64,000 bases of DNA from Chondrilla cf. caribensis. Taxonomy: Eukaryota; Porifera; Demospongiae; Chondrillida; Chondrillidae. Within the stretch, counting starts at the first letter, position 1. Each line of letters begins with the position of its first letter. The position numbers were made by a program, and so were the translations under genes. The stretch covers positions 3,385,001 to 3,449,000 of the forward strand of contig OZ026562.1 of assembly GCA_964020155.1 (NCBI GenBank), written 5' to 3'. This document shows positions 17,356 to 27,802 of the stretch, piece by piece. The notes below the pieces were generated by a model. That model searched no databases. It was not told where the DNA came from and saw only the letters and a program-made list of their open reading frames with translations.

Positions 17356-18911
17356 TGTGGGGGGGTGTTTTCATAGGTGCCTGTTTTTGTTTCTGAATGC
17401 ATGTGTGTATGCGTTGTAGCATGTGGCATGTTGTGTGTGAGGATTGAAGGAAAAATGACTGCTCATGATCACATCAACAATGTCAACATATATACTAGTC
17501 TTACAAAATCATATCCAAACTGCAAGCAAGGTTTGATATTAGATTACCTCAGTTCTCAGTGGTCAATTATCACTATCTAACTCCCTTTATTATTCACATG
17601 TGTTTGTTACTGTTATTTTCTAAATTTTATAAATTACTGAATTACTTACTGAATTTTACAATTTTATATTATTTTACATTTTACATTTCAATCCTTATTA
17701 ATATCTATTTGCATATCCTTTTATCTTTGTTTTTGTACTTGCTTTGTATACTGGGTGCCTTTCAGAATAGCCAATGGCTAAAGGCTCCCCAGTCTAAATA
17801 AGTTACCCTGATACCCTGCTACTTTATCGGTACTAAAACCTTTGGCACAGTATTGAACTTACAACAGCTTGAAGGTTCATCCTCTCCATCAGGGCAATTG
17901 CGAGTTCCATCGCAAACTTCGAATTTATGAATGCAACTTCCTGTACTGTTACATCTGAACTGTCTCTCTGGATTGCATAAATTTTCTATATCAACGATGA
18001 AATATCACAGTGAGCAAACCTATACATGAATTGCACAGTACACCTTCAAAACGTATTTGTGTGTGTGTGTGTGTGTGTGTGTTGTGTGTGCGTGCATGCG
18101 TACGTGTGTACGTGCATGTGTGTGTACATGTAAACCAACCTATAATGCAGTTCTCTTCATCGTCCCCATTAATGCAATCACTCTCAGAATCACACACCCA
18201 ATGTAGAGGAATGCACCACCCGATATTACACTGAAACCAGTGTGGATTATGACAGATTTCGGATCCTGATCCCAAGTCTGAGTGTCAAATCAACAGTTCC
18301 ATAATATATTTCATTGTTTACAATGCATCAAGTTTGAGGAAATAACATGCATTCATGGGAATTGACCACATTTCAGCTACTTTCAATTTATGAGCATATA
18401 AACAATGACATGCATATCTTCATGTATTAACTCAGGTTCAAGCGCGTACTAAACCCTGAAATACTATTGATTATACTTAATTGTTTGTTTTGAAGGGAGA
18501 CCTAAGGGTCATAAATTTGGTGACACTACTTCAAAAGAGTCCCAATTTAAATTTGTGAATCTTCACCAACTTTGTGTCGTTCACTGTTCGATTTGAAACA
18601 GCTGATAGAAATTCAAAATAAAACAAATGCTGTTCATATCCAGAGCTGTTAAATATTATTGGTAGAGTACAAAAAACGTATTTGACAATATCTCTAGCAT
18701 CAGCATTTTCATTTAAATGTGTAGTTATGTGACTTTTAGTTTATGAAGTTGTACCCTGTACATTTTACAAAGCTGAAGGTATCAACATGATTATTACAGT
18801 TACAATGTCATGAAATACATTAATATATAAATCCTGAAATAACTCACAGCTTGTTGTTTTACAGACTAGAGGAAATGCCAAGATGAGGATTAGCAAACCA
18901 AACCTAAACAT
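7591..18911 (-). CDS. LDL-receptor-like gene B (complete)
   Basis: Seventeen exons: 18911-18848 signal peptide; 18277-18140, 17985-17863, 15137-15012, 14531-14388, 14061-13939, 13483-13352 and 13165-13061, seven LDL-A modules (e.g. [13 protein letters not shown]); 12986-12876 and 12808-12662, two EGF modules; 11146-11010, 10573-10326 and 9939-9542, six YWTD-type motifs (IYWI, LYWV, LYVT, LYWV, MYWT plus a weak first); 9196-8975, sushi/CCP; 8239-8155, transmembrane helix; 8068-7999 and 7674-7591, tail ending TISKDD-stop. The sum is 2457 nt, 818 residues, with every exon joining in frame. LDL-A modules bind ligand in a Ca-dependent way and the YWTD/EGF block drives ligand release in LDL receptors. 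The order matches vertebrate LDLR except that a CCP module replaces the last EGF. The tail has no NPxY internalisation motif. The ligand cannot be named. Several introns carry transposons; the one between the second and third LDL-A exons holds most. Confidence 0.92.
7700..7850. repeat. Degenerate TG-rich repeat
   Basis: TG/TGCA-rich tract in the last intron of gene B (between 7999 and 7674). The apparent His/Cys-rich frames here are low-complexity artefacts. Confidence 0.8.
8410..8681 (-). CDS. Possible alternative 3'-terminal exon of gene B (secreted form)
   Basis: Open frame between the sushi exon (ends 8975) and the transmembrane exon (starts 8239). A CAG acceptor at 8684-8682 is in the phase needed to join the sushi exon, giving about 90 residues (starting [12 protein letters not shown], ending [10 protein letters not shown]) and then TAA. 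Used this way it would replace the membrane anchor and yield a soluble receptor. The main transcript skips it in frame. I recognise no domain; it may equally be a chance frame or an old insertion. Confidence 0.3.
11332..11497. mobile_element. 166-bp pogo/Tigger-like MITE
   Basis: It starts TACAGTGAGTTCTCGTTAAT and ends in an imperfect inverted copy (ATTAACGAATCTG...AACTGTA). The inside repeats the theme TTAATCCGCCA. It lies in a gene B intron and has no coding capacity. Confidence 0.65.
11656..12185 (+). mobile_element. Internally deleted pogo/Tigger-type DNA transposon
   Basis: Inverted ends TACAGTGAACTCTCC...GGAGAGTCTACTGTA bound 530 bp that include the 3' end of a transposase frame (11812-11970). 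It sits in the gene B intron between the second EGF exon and the first propeller exon. Confidence 0.7.
11812..11970 (+). pseudogene. C-terminal remnant of a pogo/Tigger-like transposase
   Basis: The frame begins [18 protein letters not shown] and ends [16 protein letters not shown]. A C-terminal helix followed by a short QxxIxxYF motif, which resembles a PCNA-interacting (PIP) box, is typical of pogo-type transposases. The HTH and DDE core are deleted, so it cannot be active. Confidence 0.55.
12348..12442. repeat. Foldback element, loop family (weak arms)
   Basis: Imperfect inverted arms (ACATATAAAATAC / GTATTTATATGT, GGTTA / TAACC) around a GC-rich centre with GAGGGCGAG. The layout and loop resemble the stronger hairpin at 44611-44715. 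Confidence 0.5.
13280..13347. repeat. (CA)n microsatellite abutting a splice donor
   Basis: On the sense strand the donor of LDL-A exon 13483-13352 reads GTAAGTGTGTGTG and continues as (TG)n with scattered TGCG units. Confidence 0.95.
15265..15340. repeat. Short inverted repeat
   Basis: Perfect 13-bp arms AGTTGTACCACCT and AGGTGGTACAACT, 50 bp apart, in the large gene B intron. Possibly a very short MITE. Confidence 0.5.
15470..16354 (-). mobile_element. DNA transposon remnant with GGGGTAACTTGGAAC ends
   Basis: Inverted ends: left TATAGGGTAAAATGGGGTAA, right an inverted copy ending TTCACCCTATAG. The body contains, on the minus strand, a PHD-like finger frame (16087-15833). It lies in the gene B intron 15138-17862 and touches a second element that shares the same terminal sequence. 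Confidence 0.7.
15833..16087 (-). pseudogene. Transposase C-terminal PHD-like finger fragment
   Basis: Frame of 84 codons with the core [15 protein letters not shown] preceded by [11 protein letters not shown]-x2-C-x4-C-x2-C spacing around a Trp is the end of a PHD-type zinc finger, often found at the C terminus of pogo/jerky-type DDE transposases. The element boundaries around it support this source. The catalytic domain is missing. Confidence 0.5.
16350..16815. mobile_element. Non-autonomous sister element of the preceding transposon
   Basis: It starts CTATAGGGTAAAGCGGGGGA and ends AATTACCCCGCTCTACCCTA, an inverted match of the same terminal family. It shares the CTATAG boundary with 15470-16354. 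No coding frame of note. Confidence 0.6.
16960..17155 (+). other. Possible recombinase-like remnant (weak)
   Basis: Plus-strand translation gives [28 protein letters not shown] and continues NKWTV. This looks like the N-terminal motif of Crypton-type or QRICH1-like tyrosine-recombinase relatives, broken by a TAG. I cannot confirm the family by eye. Confidence 0.2.
17299..17359. repeat. (GT)n microsatellite
   Basis: About 30 GT units in the large intron of gene B. Confidence 0.95.
18058..18130. repeat. GT-rich tract next to a gene B donor
   Basis: GT repeat with CG/TA interruptions, directly beside the donor of LDL-A exon 18277-18140. On the gene's strand it reads CA, the opposite strand bias to the TG runs at other donors. 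Confidence 0.85.
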
Positions 18912-18989
18912 TGCTCTTCTTGTGAGTCTCAGAGAATGCCTCCAGCAGCAGTACTAATGCAAAATATGGAATCAGGGCAACAATACTTC

Positions 18990-18996
18990 TTATATA
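18990..18996 (-). promoter_or_regulatory. TATA box of LDLR-like gene B
   Basis: Minus strand reads CCTATATAAGAAG, 79 bp upstream of the ATG at 18911. The leader, including CTGCTGCTGGAG just before the ATG, is shared with gene A. Confidence 0.6.
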
Positions 18997-18999
18997 GGC

Positions 19000-19946
19000 C
19001 TCACCATTCTGTGTGGGTGTAAGTAGAATGAACTACTGAACTACATATGTACATCCTTTAAGGATTCCTGGAACTGAACAGGAATCAAGAGGATTCTTGG
19101 AATCCATAGGTAAGTTTGTGGGCATACCCAACTTTAAATTTGATTGAAGAGTAACCAGCCGGTGAATAGCAGGTCCAGTTGTATAATATTATATGTATTG
19201 AATCTTGTAGCCACAATAGGCGATATTATACTATGCAAACACCTCACCATAATACTTTGGAACCTCTCTATTAAGGACACTTTGGGACCTTAATTTTAGT
19301 CCTTAATACAGAGGTTTCCTCAATTCAGAGGTCATTTTATACACTACAGTAATACACTGGGACACAGTGTGGTGTACTTATTACAGAGGTTTGTAATAGA
19401 TATAGGTTCCACTGTATCATTTTGGAAGACACAGATGATCGAAGGATTATAGACATGTACCTTAATTACTTTACTGATGCATAGGATAATATTATTATTA
19501 TACACGCACAGAGATGTTCATTGGTTGCACTTTTACAATTTTAAAGTACAAAATATACATGTTTGACATGGATAGTTATATCCAGAGGATAGAGACATTG
19601 CATGTACCTTATATACGAATATTTTTACAGTATAGTACATTTGCATGGACTCCGAGATAATTATACAATAGTATGTACAATACAATTATATAGAATAATA
19701 CAAAATTATTGGTTATGAACAAGATTAACGTTTTCATTATTAATACATTTCAATAATACATATACATTGGGCACATGCACATACACATACGTACGTAGTT
19801 ATGTATGTAATACTGTACATCTAATTATACATAAACACAGAGTTGAATAAATATTTGTGCGCATACAAATAAGTACACACCTAGGGACATACATTTTATA
19901 TACTGATTACAGCATGGAAGGACAATAAAATAAGATAGGACATATG
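19000..19946. other. Intergenic region between LDLR-like B and BTBD19 copy 1
   Basis: It holds a MITE (19253-19416) and otherwise AT-rich sequence with ATAC/GTAC short repeats. No supported gene. Confidence 0.5.
19253..19416. mobile_element. Tigger-like MITE
   Basis: Left end TACTTTGGAACCTCTCTATT; right end GGTTCCACTGTA, an imperfect inverted match. Internally AT-rich, noncoding. Confidence 0.45.
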
Positions 19947-20659
19947 CTAATTCTCCAGTCCGATACACTTGAGAGAAGGCTTTGGTAAAGTACCAGTTCT
20001 GGGAGTTGTTTGCGGGTCTCCGGGGAAGGCCTTCTTGAGAGCATGGAACTTCCAAGCAGAAGCAATGAGATACTCCTGAAGGGAAAGTGTGTACCATGAA
20101 GAATCACTGAAATGAACACAAAAATGGTACAACACATGCTTATGTGTATGTACATATTATGTATAATAATCATATTAAACCAGTATCATACTGTGTTAGG
20201 AATCACCTGTAATTTTCAAGTGATTATCAGTCCATAGTACGTAACTGATTGCATACTGGAGTCATGTAGAGGAAGACTTAATGTCTTTCTTATAATCATG
20301 ATCATTATTACCACATGTAGGTTTTAACCACTGTGGCACAGACCTAATAGTTACCTACATAAATATGTATGTACTGCACACACTGTAACAAACAGCAACA
20401 CAATATAACTTACTGGAATGTATCCTTTTACTTTGTTGTCATCATCTGATCTAGTCAGTATCTCAGTGTCCAGCAATGGAAAACGAACATGTTTAATAAC
20501 ATTCTTAGCAGCTTCTGTGAGTGATGTCCCATTCACAACCTACGTACACAATTAGTGCACATAATGTTGCATACCTTCATTACATGTACACACTGGGACG
20601 CACGCACACACGCACGCATACACATATATACACACGCACACATGTACACATGCACACGC

Positions 20660-20721
<62 letters not shown>

Positions 20722-23700
20722 AAAGTGGGTATCTATGTATGTGTGTACAGTATCCACTTACAGAACTGATATTAGTCCACTCCTTGACCTTTTCCAAGAT
20801 ATCTGACTCTTCCATGTTCAACTTGTCACTTTTCAGTACATACACTAGTGTTTCCTCTGACATCTCATTGAATCCTTTACTTTCAAACACAGCCTAGGTA
20901 AGAACAATGAAAAATGCTACATACTTACACACATTACTATACACTGCACATACAGTACACATATATACCTTTGTGTTTTCTTCAATTAGTGACATACATT
21001 CATCTCTTAGAGTGAGTTGTTCAAAGGTTAAAGCAGCCTGCAATATTGTAAGGGGATACAGATTAGTACAGATAAGTATTTTGCGGGTAATAAATACTGC
21101 TATGGGTGAGGACCATGTACATACGTATGTATCTACTGTATAAAAAGCAGTCCTTTAGCACAAGCCATACACACATACACATTGATCCATCTACGTACAT
21201 TCATGTATTTGTACATACATGTCCACACATGTATGTGTGTATTTATAATGCAAAATAATCTGAGCTCGAACATAGTATTGTAATACACTCAGCTTAAAGC
21301 CATTACTAATCACGCTATGTGTGTCTTAACTGCTTTAACACATTGGAATGCCAACATATTGAGGCAATTTACTTGACCAATTTACGTATGTAAGTAAATT
21401 AACGCATTAAAATAATAAGTAGGCACTAGCAATAAGACAAAAATCTAATGTAACAGGGCCGTGGATAAAATATGAATATAAATCTGGCATTTCTTCAGAA
21501 ATTACAGAAACTCTTTCGGCTCCTACCATATGTGAACATGGTATGTTCTATTTGTATCATGTCTACTTGGGGTGTATCCGATTTGTCACGAGTCCCGAGG
21601 GCGCGTAGACAAATCGGGTACACCCCAAGTAGACATGATACAAATGGCTTGTATCCCAAATCTGCTTGGTCGACGTATTCGAATTTTTACTGCAACCATA
21701 GATACTCTAACACCTTTAGTTTAGTTTAGTTGTTAGAGTTTCGTGTATGACAGCGAAGTTGAAGAAAGTTCTCACGCTATGAATGAGCCAGAAGACGATT
21801 TTAAGCCTCCAAAAAGAACTGCGTGAACCCTAAAACACAGCCATTACTAAAGCAGAAGCTGAACACGCCAAAGGATATATGGTAAGGTGTCCTAATTCCG
21901 GACATTAAACACCATAATCTATCTGAAACTTTTACACGTTAGTAGCTTTGGACGCTTCGTAGATTGAGGATCAGTTCGATACCAAACTTGATCCGAAAAC
22001 GGTTCGCGAAGAGAAATTTAATTGCTACAATCCAAAGCGTCCGCTATTAGGAAGCGTCCGGAATTAGGGCTTCCCACCATGTATTCCCAAAAACACGGAA
22101 AGAAAACCAAATGCGCCGTAAATGTCTCCATTTCTTCCATATGAATTAATTGTTATTCTAAAGGGGCGCTTAGGGACATTTATACCCCGGTGTATCGGAT
22201 TTACACCGTTGTCGGTGCCTTTGAAGTATGACGTCATCGGGATACAAGTACATATGTACGTTCTTGTCAAGGCATATACATTGTAGGTGTACATGTGGAT
22301 GTGTACATGCTTCCTATGTAGGTTCATAGTACAACACATAAGTGCATAACTGCAAATAAACATAGGTACACTATGACAACCATGCTATACCTGTAGAAAA
22401 TCACAAACTGTTTCGACTTCAATTGTCTCCATCATAAATGTTACACATATCTTACGTAGACCATCTAATCCATACTCGATAGCTGAATGTAGAACTTCAA
22501 TAACCTGGACAAATCAAATACAGTATTCTACATAACAAAATACACCATATGTACATGTATTAGTTATACCCCGCCATTGCTGGGTACATGGGGATATACT
22601 TGAGTGCCAGGAAGCAATAACCTTGGGCAAAGGGCAAAGTATAACAAATATGTATCCAGTCAAAACGATTGAAAGTGTTTTAGCGTTATGAATGCAGACG
22701 AGACTTTTTGCAAGGAAAGATATCTTTAGGAGCTGGAAACGACAGTAAAACCTTCAATCAGGGGCAAGTTAACCATGACCGATTACTTATCGGCTCTCTA
22801 AATCCTAGCAAGAAGAGGTGTGTGGATAATGATAATAGCGATCGTTTCTCTGAGCTTACCAACTTGGAAGAGTGGACAAACCCTTATGTGCCCAAAACGC
22901 TGCCAAGAGAAGCAAATGGGCTGAGTAGCTATTATCCAGTCTAGACTGAACAACAAAGTCTTCGACCTGAATGATTGATCAATTCATGTTAAAATCGTTC
23001 TCGATTCGCCACCCTTCTGAAAACATGACAGTTTTGTGTGCCGATTTTGTGTTCCTTCAACTGAATTGGTGTGGTCTTCAACATTTGTGACATGTTTATC
23101 AGCATCGCTAGAGCATCGATTGTCTTAAGTGATAATTGATAACTTCCTTTCATTAGGAAAATGGGGTATATCAGTAATGAGGTCAGAAATATACCCTGGT
23201 ATATCGGGGATATACCATCAGTCAGTGTTTTTGAAGTTAAGTGACAATGCCCATACATCAGGATACATACATACGAATGTTATATATATGCTTGTGTACT
23301 TGTGTGCTTGTACGTATATCTACCTAGGTATGTAGAAAGTACTCCACAGGCACACACTAATACTATGAATATCTAACTGGTGGGATAGCATTAAAATATT
23401 ATAGGTCTCCAAGGACCCACCCACAAACTTTGCACATACGTATGTACATTAGTATTTAATACCACAAAATTTGATACAGATGGTGTTTACAGCCAGGCAG
23501 ATGACTTTTGACATGATTTCATTCACACCTGGGTACAATGCTATGCATGACTTCATTGTAGGTAAAAAGAAATCATAGCATACAATGGCAGAAGACAACC
23601 AGATCCGGTCGTAAACACAATTATTGCATATAAATCACATTGTGCACCAAGCCTACATAAAGGAGTGCAGTATCAAATTGCACATGCAGCTGCGGAATAC

Positions 23701-25270
23701 ATACATAGGTCAACCAGTAGGTCAACCAGTAGGTCAACCACATAGGTCTACAAAGAGGGACAGTGTACATATCAAAATAGGGTTTCACAGAAGGAAAGAG
23801 CAACACACACACAGAAACATTACCACGACATTTCAACTCTCCCACAATCTGAATAAAAGACGGACAAGGCCACTGGACAGTGGGACAAGGGAGTCAAAGT
23901 AGGGGCTGTCCATCTATAATGGAGACACCTATGCTGCAGTGGGCAAATTACATTGTGCACCAAGCCTACGTAAAGGAGTGCAGTATCAAATTACACATGC
24001 AGCTGCAAAATACATACATAGGTCAACCAGTAGGTCAACCACATAGGTCCACATCAAAGAGAGCCACAGAGACACATATCTCATGTGTCCCTTAGATCCC
24101 CAGATGTGACAATAAACTAATCAAGGAACTTCATCCTGAATTTGAGGATAACTTGGATTTGCAAACACTTAATTTGAGAGTAAATCACCTTTCAAAGAAA
24201 CCATCTGTGAAGTTTGTCATTTCACAAAATAAAACAAAAATTTCAATGAAGCCCTACAAACTCACAATACAGTATTGAGCTTTCACTAACCAATTACTGA
24301 TGAGACTTACAACTGAATACATACATACATACATACATACATACATACATAAATTTATTATACATACATATAAAAGTAGTTATTTCTCATAGTAGTGACA
24401 GGCATTATTACAAACCAGTACCATTGCTTGTATAATCATTTTGATATTCATGTTTCAACATGATCATACATACACACGTATGTTACTGAATGTATGTGTT
24501 TATACGTACACTATGAACTCACACACACACAGCTGTTGACAAATTGTACATGTACGTACATACATATGTAAAGCCTGAAATTACAACAGAGGTACATACG
24601 TATACATACATACATAGGACAGTAGTACAGTATATCTCACACTTGAAGTGGACAAACTACAACAGTTTGTGTAGATGTACTCCAGGATAGCCATGAACAC
24701 CAAGGGTTTTATGTCAGCAAGAACCAGCGGTGAGCCATCACTGAGAGCTGAATCTGCAAACATTGCTCGAAACACTTCACACCTATGTGATGTACACAAT
24801 ATATGTAAATACTTATGTACAAATATGCATACACATACAGTATGTACAGTGTATATACGTAACAACTGAATGCATTAATAAATGCGTACAGTATGTACGT
24901 ATATACATACATACACATACGTATGTGCTAGGCCTGTGCAATAATCACAATAATACGTCTTCCACAACAGATGGTATATGTACACCGAGAAATTACAAAA
25001 ATGTACAAAAGTTACAACATGACCATGTTTTGTTGTACTTAATTAGTGTAATTAATGTACTAACCTTGAGGCAAGTATGCTCTTATGTGCATATACAGTT
25101 GTTCTTTCTTGTCCGATTATGAACCGAATATCACTACAAATGGCAATTTTTTAGTACACAAATCCTGAAGAGACCATCTTTAAATGTAATAGTACACAGG
25201 TATGCACGCATGCACACAAGCACGATGGCACACACACACACACACACATGCATGCACGCACACATGTACG

Positions 25271-25338
<68 letters not shown>

Positions 25339-25359
25339 TACACACACATTCCACTACCA

Positions 25360-25400
<41 letters not shown>

Positions 25401-25540
25401 GGACACAAACATAGCAAAACATTGTACTGAAACACGTGTATTCACCTGAATTCCTTGTCGTTGATCATTTTTACCATCTCTCCAGCAAAGTCATCTGGGT
25501 CCCCATACACTGTTCTGGCTTCTTCTTCTGTTGTCCCCAT
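19947..25540 (-). CDS. BTBD19: BTBD19-like BTB/BACK protein, copy 1 (intact)
   Basis: Eight exons: 25540-25446, 25133-25065, 24782-24641, 22504-22391, 21037-20969, 20893-20762, 20539-20414, 20075-19947. The sum is 876 nt, 291 residues, all junctions in frame. The N terminus (MGTTEEEARTVYGDPDDFAG) leads into a BTB/POZ fold (SDIRFIIGQERTTVYAHKSI, then CEVFRAMFADS and ILEYIYTN), then a BACK domain (IEYGLDGLRKICVTFMME, KAVFESKGFNEMSEETL, VLKSDKLNMEESDILEKVKE), then a C-terminal helix EYLIASAWKFHALKKAF. The layout follows vertebrate BTBD19 and the length is about the same. There is no Kelch or MATH domain. BTB/BACK proteins often work as dimeric adaptors, many for Cul3 ligases, but BTBD19's own role is poorly known. 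It heads a three-copy tandem array; the large intron 22505-24640 is full of repeats. Confidence 0.88.
20659..20719. repeat. (CA)n microsatellite in BTBD19 copy 1
   Basis: About 30 CA units in the intron between exons 6 and 7, about 40 nt from the exon 6 donor. Copy 2 has the same tract and copy 3 has almost lost it. Confidence 0.95.
21550..21645. repeat. Foldback element with 38-bp arms
   Basis: The arms start ATTTGTATCATGTCTACTTG and are near perfect. The 20-base loop contains GAGTCCCGAGGGCGCG. Member of the foldback family listed in the findings. Confidence 0.8.
21887..22072. mobile_element. Short MITE with CCTAATTCCGGAC ends
   Basis: Left GTGTCCTAATTCCGGAC; right GTCCGGAATTAGGGC as an inverted copy. 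Noncoding. Confidence 0.55.
22564..22645. repeat. GTTATACCCC foldback, copy 1
   Basis: Ends GTTATACCCCGCC / GGGCAAAGTATAAC. The right arm is decayed relative to copies 2 and 3. Confidence 0.55.
22708..22944 (+). other. Short open frame antisense in the BTBD19 intron
   Basis: 78 codons, ending SSYYPV-stop, with TNLEEWTNPYVPKTLPREAN before it. No domain recognised. The equivalent stretches in copies 2 and 3 (about 30060-30300 and 35760-35998) share the last part of this frame but carry upstream frame changes. Either a remnant of a captured exon or chance. Confidence 0.2.
23709..23744. repeat. 12-bp minisatellite AGGTCAACCAGT
   Basis: Three units in copy 1. The same unit recurs near 24021, 27170 (about six units), 31058 and 36768. 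Confidence 0.85.
25217..25398. repeat. (CA)n-rich tract, BTBD19 copy 1 intron 1
   Basis: Interrupted CA runs between exons 1 and 2. The sense strand is (TG)n, about 60 nt after the exon 1 donor. The Cys/Val- and His/Thr-rich frames here are artefacts. Confidence 0.95.
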
Positions 25541-26195
25541 GACTAAGTGCTGTGCTACATTGTAAAGGAAACAACTGTATCACTAGAGCACATCACATGT
25601 ACATGGACAGTTAACAAGATATAAACATAACACAAATAAGTTCCTATTACCATTGTGTTGACAAGGAGTCACACCATTTCATCCACTTCACTACACAACG
25701 TACACAAGATGCGTGAACAGTAACACTAGAATGTACAATTAGAGATGCTTGTTTCTCCGGAAAGATATCTTTGGTCACAATATACACAAAGGTTTCTCGC
25801 TAGTACGGTTTCTTCCCAGAAATTCAACGCATTATCAAAAACGCGTATCAAACAAACCATATACGACAACGTACGTGTACGTGGACAGAACTACTTCCAC
25901 AATCCGTCTACACTATACACTGCAGTCTGCTAGAAACTCCTGGACGTTGCGTGGAAACAGCGTTCGGAAAATTGATTGGGTAATAAAAACACGTGCTGAC
26001 CGACTATTGCGCAATACTCAGTTTAGATACGTAGCTATAGTCCACTGAAATGTAATAATAAATCGGTAGAAATTCTATTACAAAGTTTAGTAAATGTGGT
26101 TGCATCCACACGATGGGATCTATCGTGCAGGTCCTTGACACACGAACCAAATGTACAGTGAAAGTATATGTACAGCTGCAATACAACTAAGAAAA

Positions 26196-26562
26196 CTACA
26201 AGTTATGCAGAAATATGTTTGTAATCTCTGGATCGAAAAAGTGCCTAATGGGAAACAAAAAGTACTGCGTTCCTGGAGATACATACACAAATACATTCTC
26301 CTTTGGTTGATACAAACCAACAAAGAAAGGATTCATTAAATATATGAACATGTTAGCAGGAAAGAATTGGCCAGCATGCGTGTGTCCACTAAGAACAAGT
26401 CGTACGTCCTTCCACTCAATAGCTTCAACTGCAGCGCTTGGCTGGTGAGCCAAAACTATGGTTGGGATGCCTTCCTCTCTTCCACTGAGAGCATGCTTGA
26501 AATCGATCCCATGGGTTCCATAGCTAGGGTGAAGAGGAGAGACATTGGAGGCATGCAAGACA
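26196..26562 (-). pseudogene. Copied TMPPE exon 3 (dead fragment)
   Basis: Near-identical duplicate of the last TMPPE exon (39060-38694). It still encodes LAHQPSAAVEAIEWKD, SGHTHAGQFFP and the normal C terminus, and its frame is open to the TAG. The splice acceptor TTTAG of the parent has become TTTTG, and exons 1 and 2 are absent nearby. It cannot be spliced as in the parent; it marks the upstream end of the duplicated BTBD19-TMPPE block. Confidence 0.8.
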
Positions 26563-26589
26563 CAAAAGTAGTATACATGTAATATGTAC

Positions 26590-27576
26590 GTACATACCTA
26601 CTGGATTAACTGATAAGTGCATAATGTACCATGTATTCTATCACTATAGCATAGAGGGGGTATATCAGTATATCGGGTATAATATACTGTAGTTGGTGTT
26701 TTTGGAAGTTAAGTGATAACGCCCACGCATTGGGATACATATGTATGTTATATACATATTATATGTGCGCTTGTACGTATATCTAGCTACCTATGTATGT
26801 AAGAAGTACTCCACAGGCACACACTAATACTATGAATATCTAACTGGTGGGATAGCATTTAAAGGTCTCCAAGGACCCACCCACAAACTTTGCACATACA
26901 TACATACCTTAGTATTTAACACCACAAAATTTGACACAGATGGTGTTTACAGCCAGGTAGATGACTTTTGACATGATTTCATTCACACATGTGGGTACAA
27001 TGTTAAGCATGAATTCATTGTAGGCCAAAAGAAATCATAGCATACAATGACTGAAGCCAACCAGATCCAGTCGAAAACACAATTATTGTATATAAATTAC
27101 ATTGTGCACCAAGCCTACGTATAGGAGTGCAGTATCAAATTACACATGCAGCTGCAGAATACATACATAGGTCAACCAGTAGGTCAACCAATAGGTCAAC
27201 CAGTAGGTCAACCAGTAGGTCAACCAGTAGGTCAACCATATAGGTCTACATCAAAGAGAGCCACAGAGACACATAACTTATGTGTCCCTCAGATCCCCAG
27301 ATGGAACTTCATCCTTTAATAGAGTACCACTGGCTTTGTACATATTCTGTATGCAGGTATTGCACGGCGTTCATTCCACAGAATTTGAGGATAACTTGGA
27401 TTTGCAAACACTTAATAATTATTTGAAAGTGAATCACCTTTCAAAGAAACCAGCTGTGAAGATTTGTCATTTCACAAGACAAAAACATGGATTCCAATGA
27501 AGCCCTACAGTATTGAGCTTTCACTAACCAATTACTGATGAGACTTACAACTGAATACATACATTCATACATAGCT
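26590..27576. repeat. Spacer repeat between BTBD19 copies 1 and 2
   Basis: Matches segments inside the large intron of each BTBD19 copy (about 23200-24300, 30530-31680, 36230-36790), including the sentence-like run GGTCTCCAAGGACCCACCCA. It contains the 12-bp minisatellite (27170-27241). No gene. Confidence 0.65.
27170..27241. repeat. AGGTCAACCAGT minisatellite, six units
   Basis: Tandem 12-bp units with single-base variants (AGGTCAACCAAT). Longest array of this minisatellite in the window. Confidence 0.9.
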
Positions 27577-27802
27577 AGGGTGAAGAGGAGAGACATTGGA
27601 GGCATGTAAGCCACGCACACACGCACACATTCTACCACTACCACACACATACACAGAGAGAGGACACAAACATAGCAAAACATTGTACTGAAACACATGT
27701 GTATTCACCTGAATTCCTTGTTGTTGATCATTTTTACCATCTCTCCAGCAAAGTCATCCAGGTCTAATGTAGTATACACGTAATATGTACGTACGTACAT
27801 AC
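27577..27802. other. Mosaic duplication junction upstream of BTBD19 copy 2's last exon
   Basis: In order: about 35 bp of TMPPE exon 3 (AGCTAGGGTGAAGAGGAG), CA-rich BTBD19 intron 1, the 3' half of BTBD19 exon 1 with its donor (about 27706-27763), then TMPPE intron 2 sequence leading into a CA tract and BTBD19 exon 8. The same order recurs at 33347-33544. Confidence 0.7.

Larger units (their letters stand above)
21541..22250. mobile_element. Composite insertion specific to BTBD19 copy 1
   Basis: About 700 bp absent from the matching intron of copies 2 and 3 (flanks GGCTCCTACCATA and GTACGTTCTTGTCAAGG are adjacent there). It contains a long hairpin (21550-21645) and a smaller MITE (21887-22072) with GTGTCCTAATTCCGGAC ends. 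Confidence 0.55.
22505..24640. other. Large repeat-filled intron of BTBD19 copy 1
   Basis: Between exons 4 and 3. It holds a GTTATACCCC hairpin (22564-22645), a short plus-strand frame (22708-22944), a segment shared with the spacers of the other copies (from about 23340, GGTGGGATAGCAT onward), a 12-bp minisatellite and an ATAC repeat (24317-24353). Confidence 0.6.
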
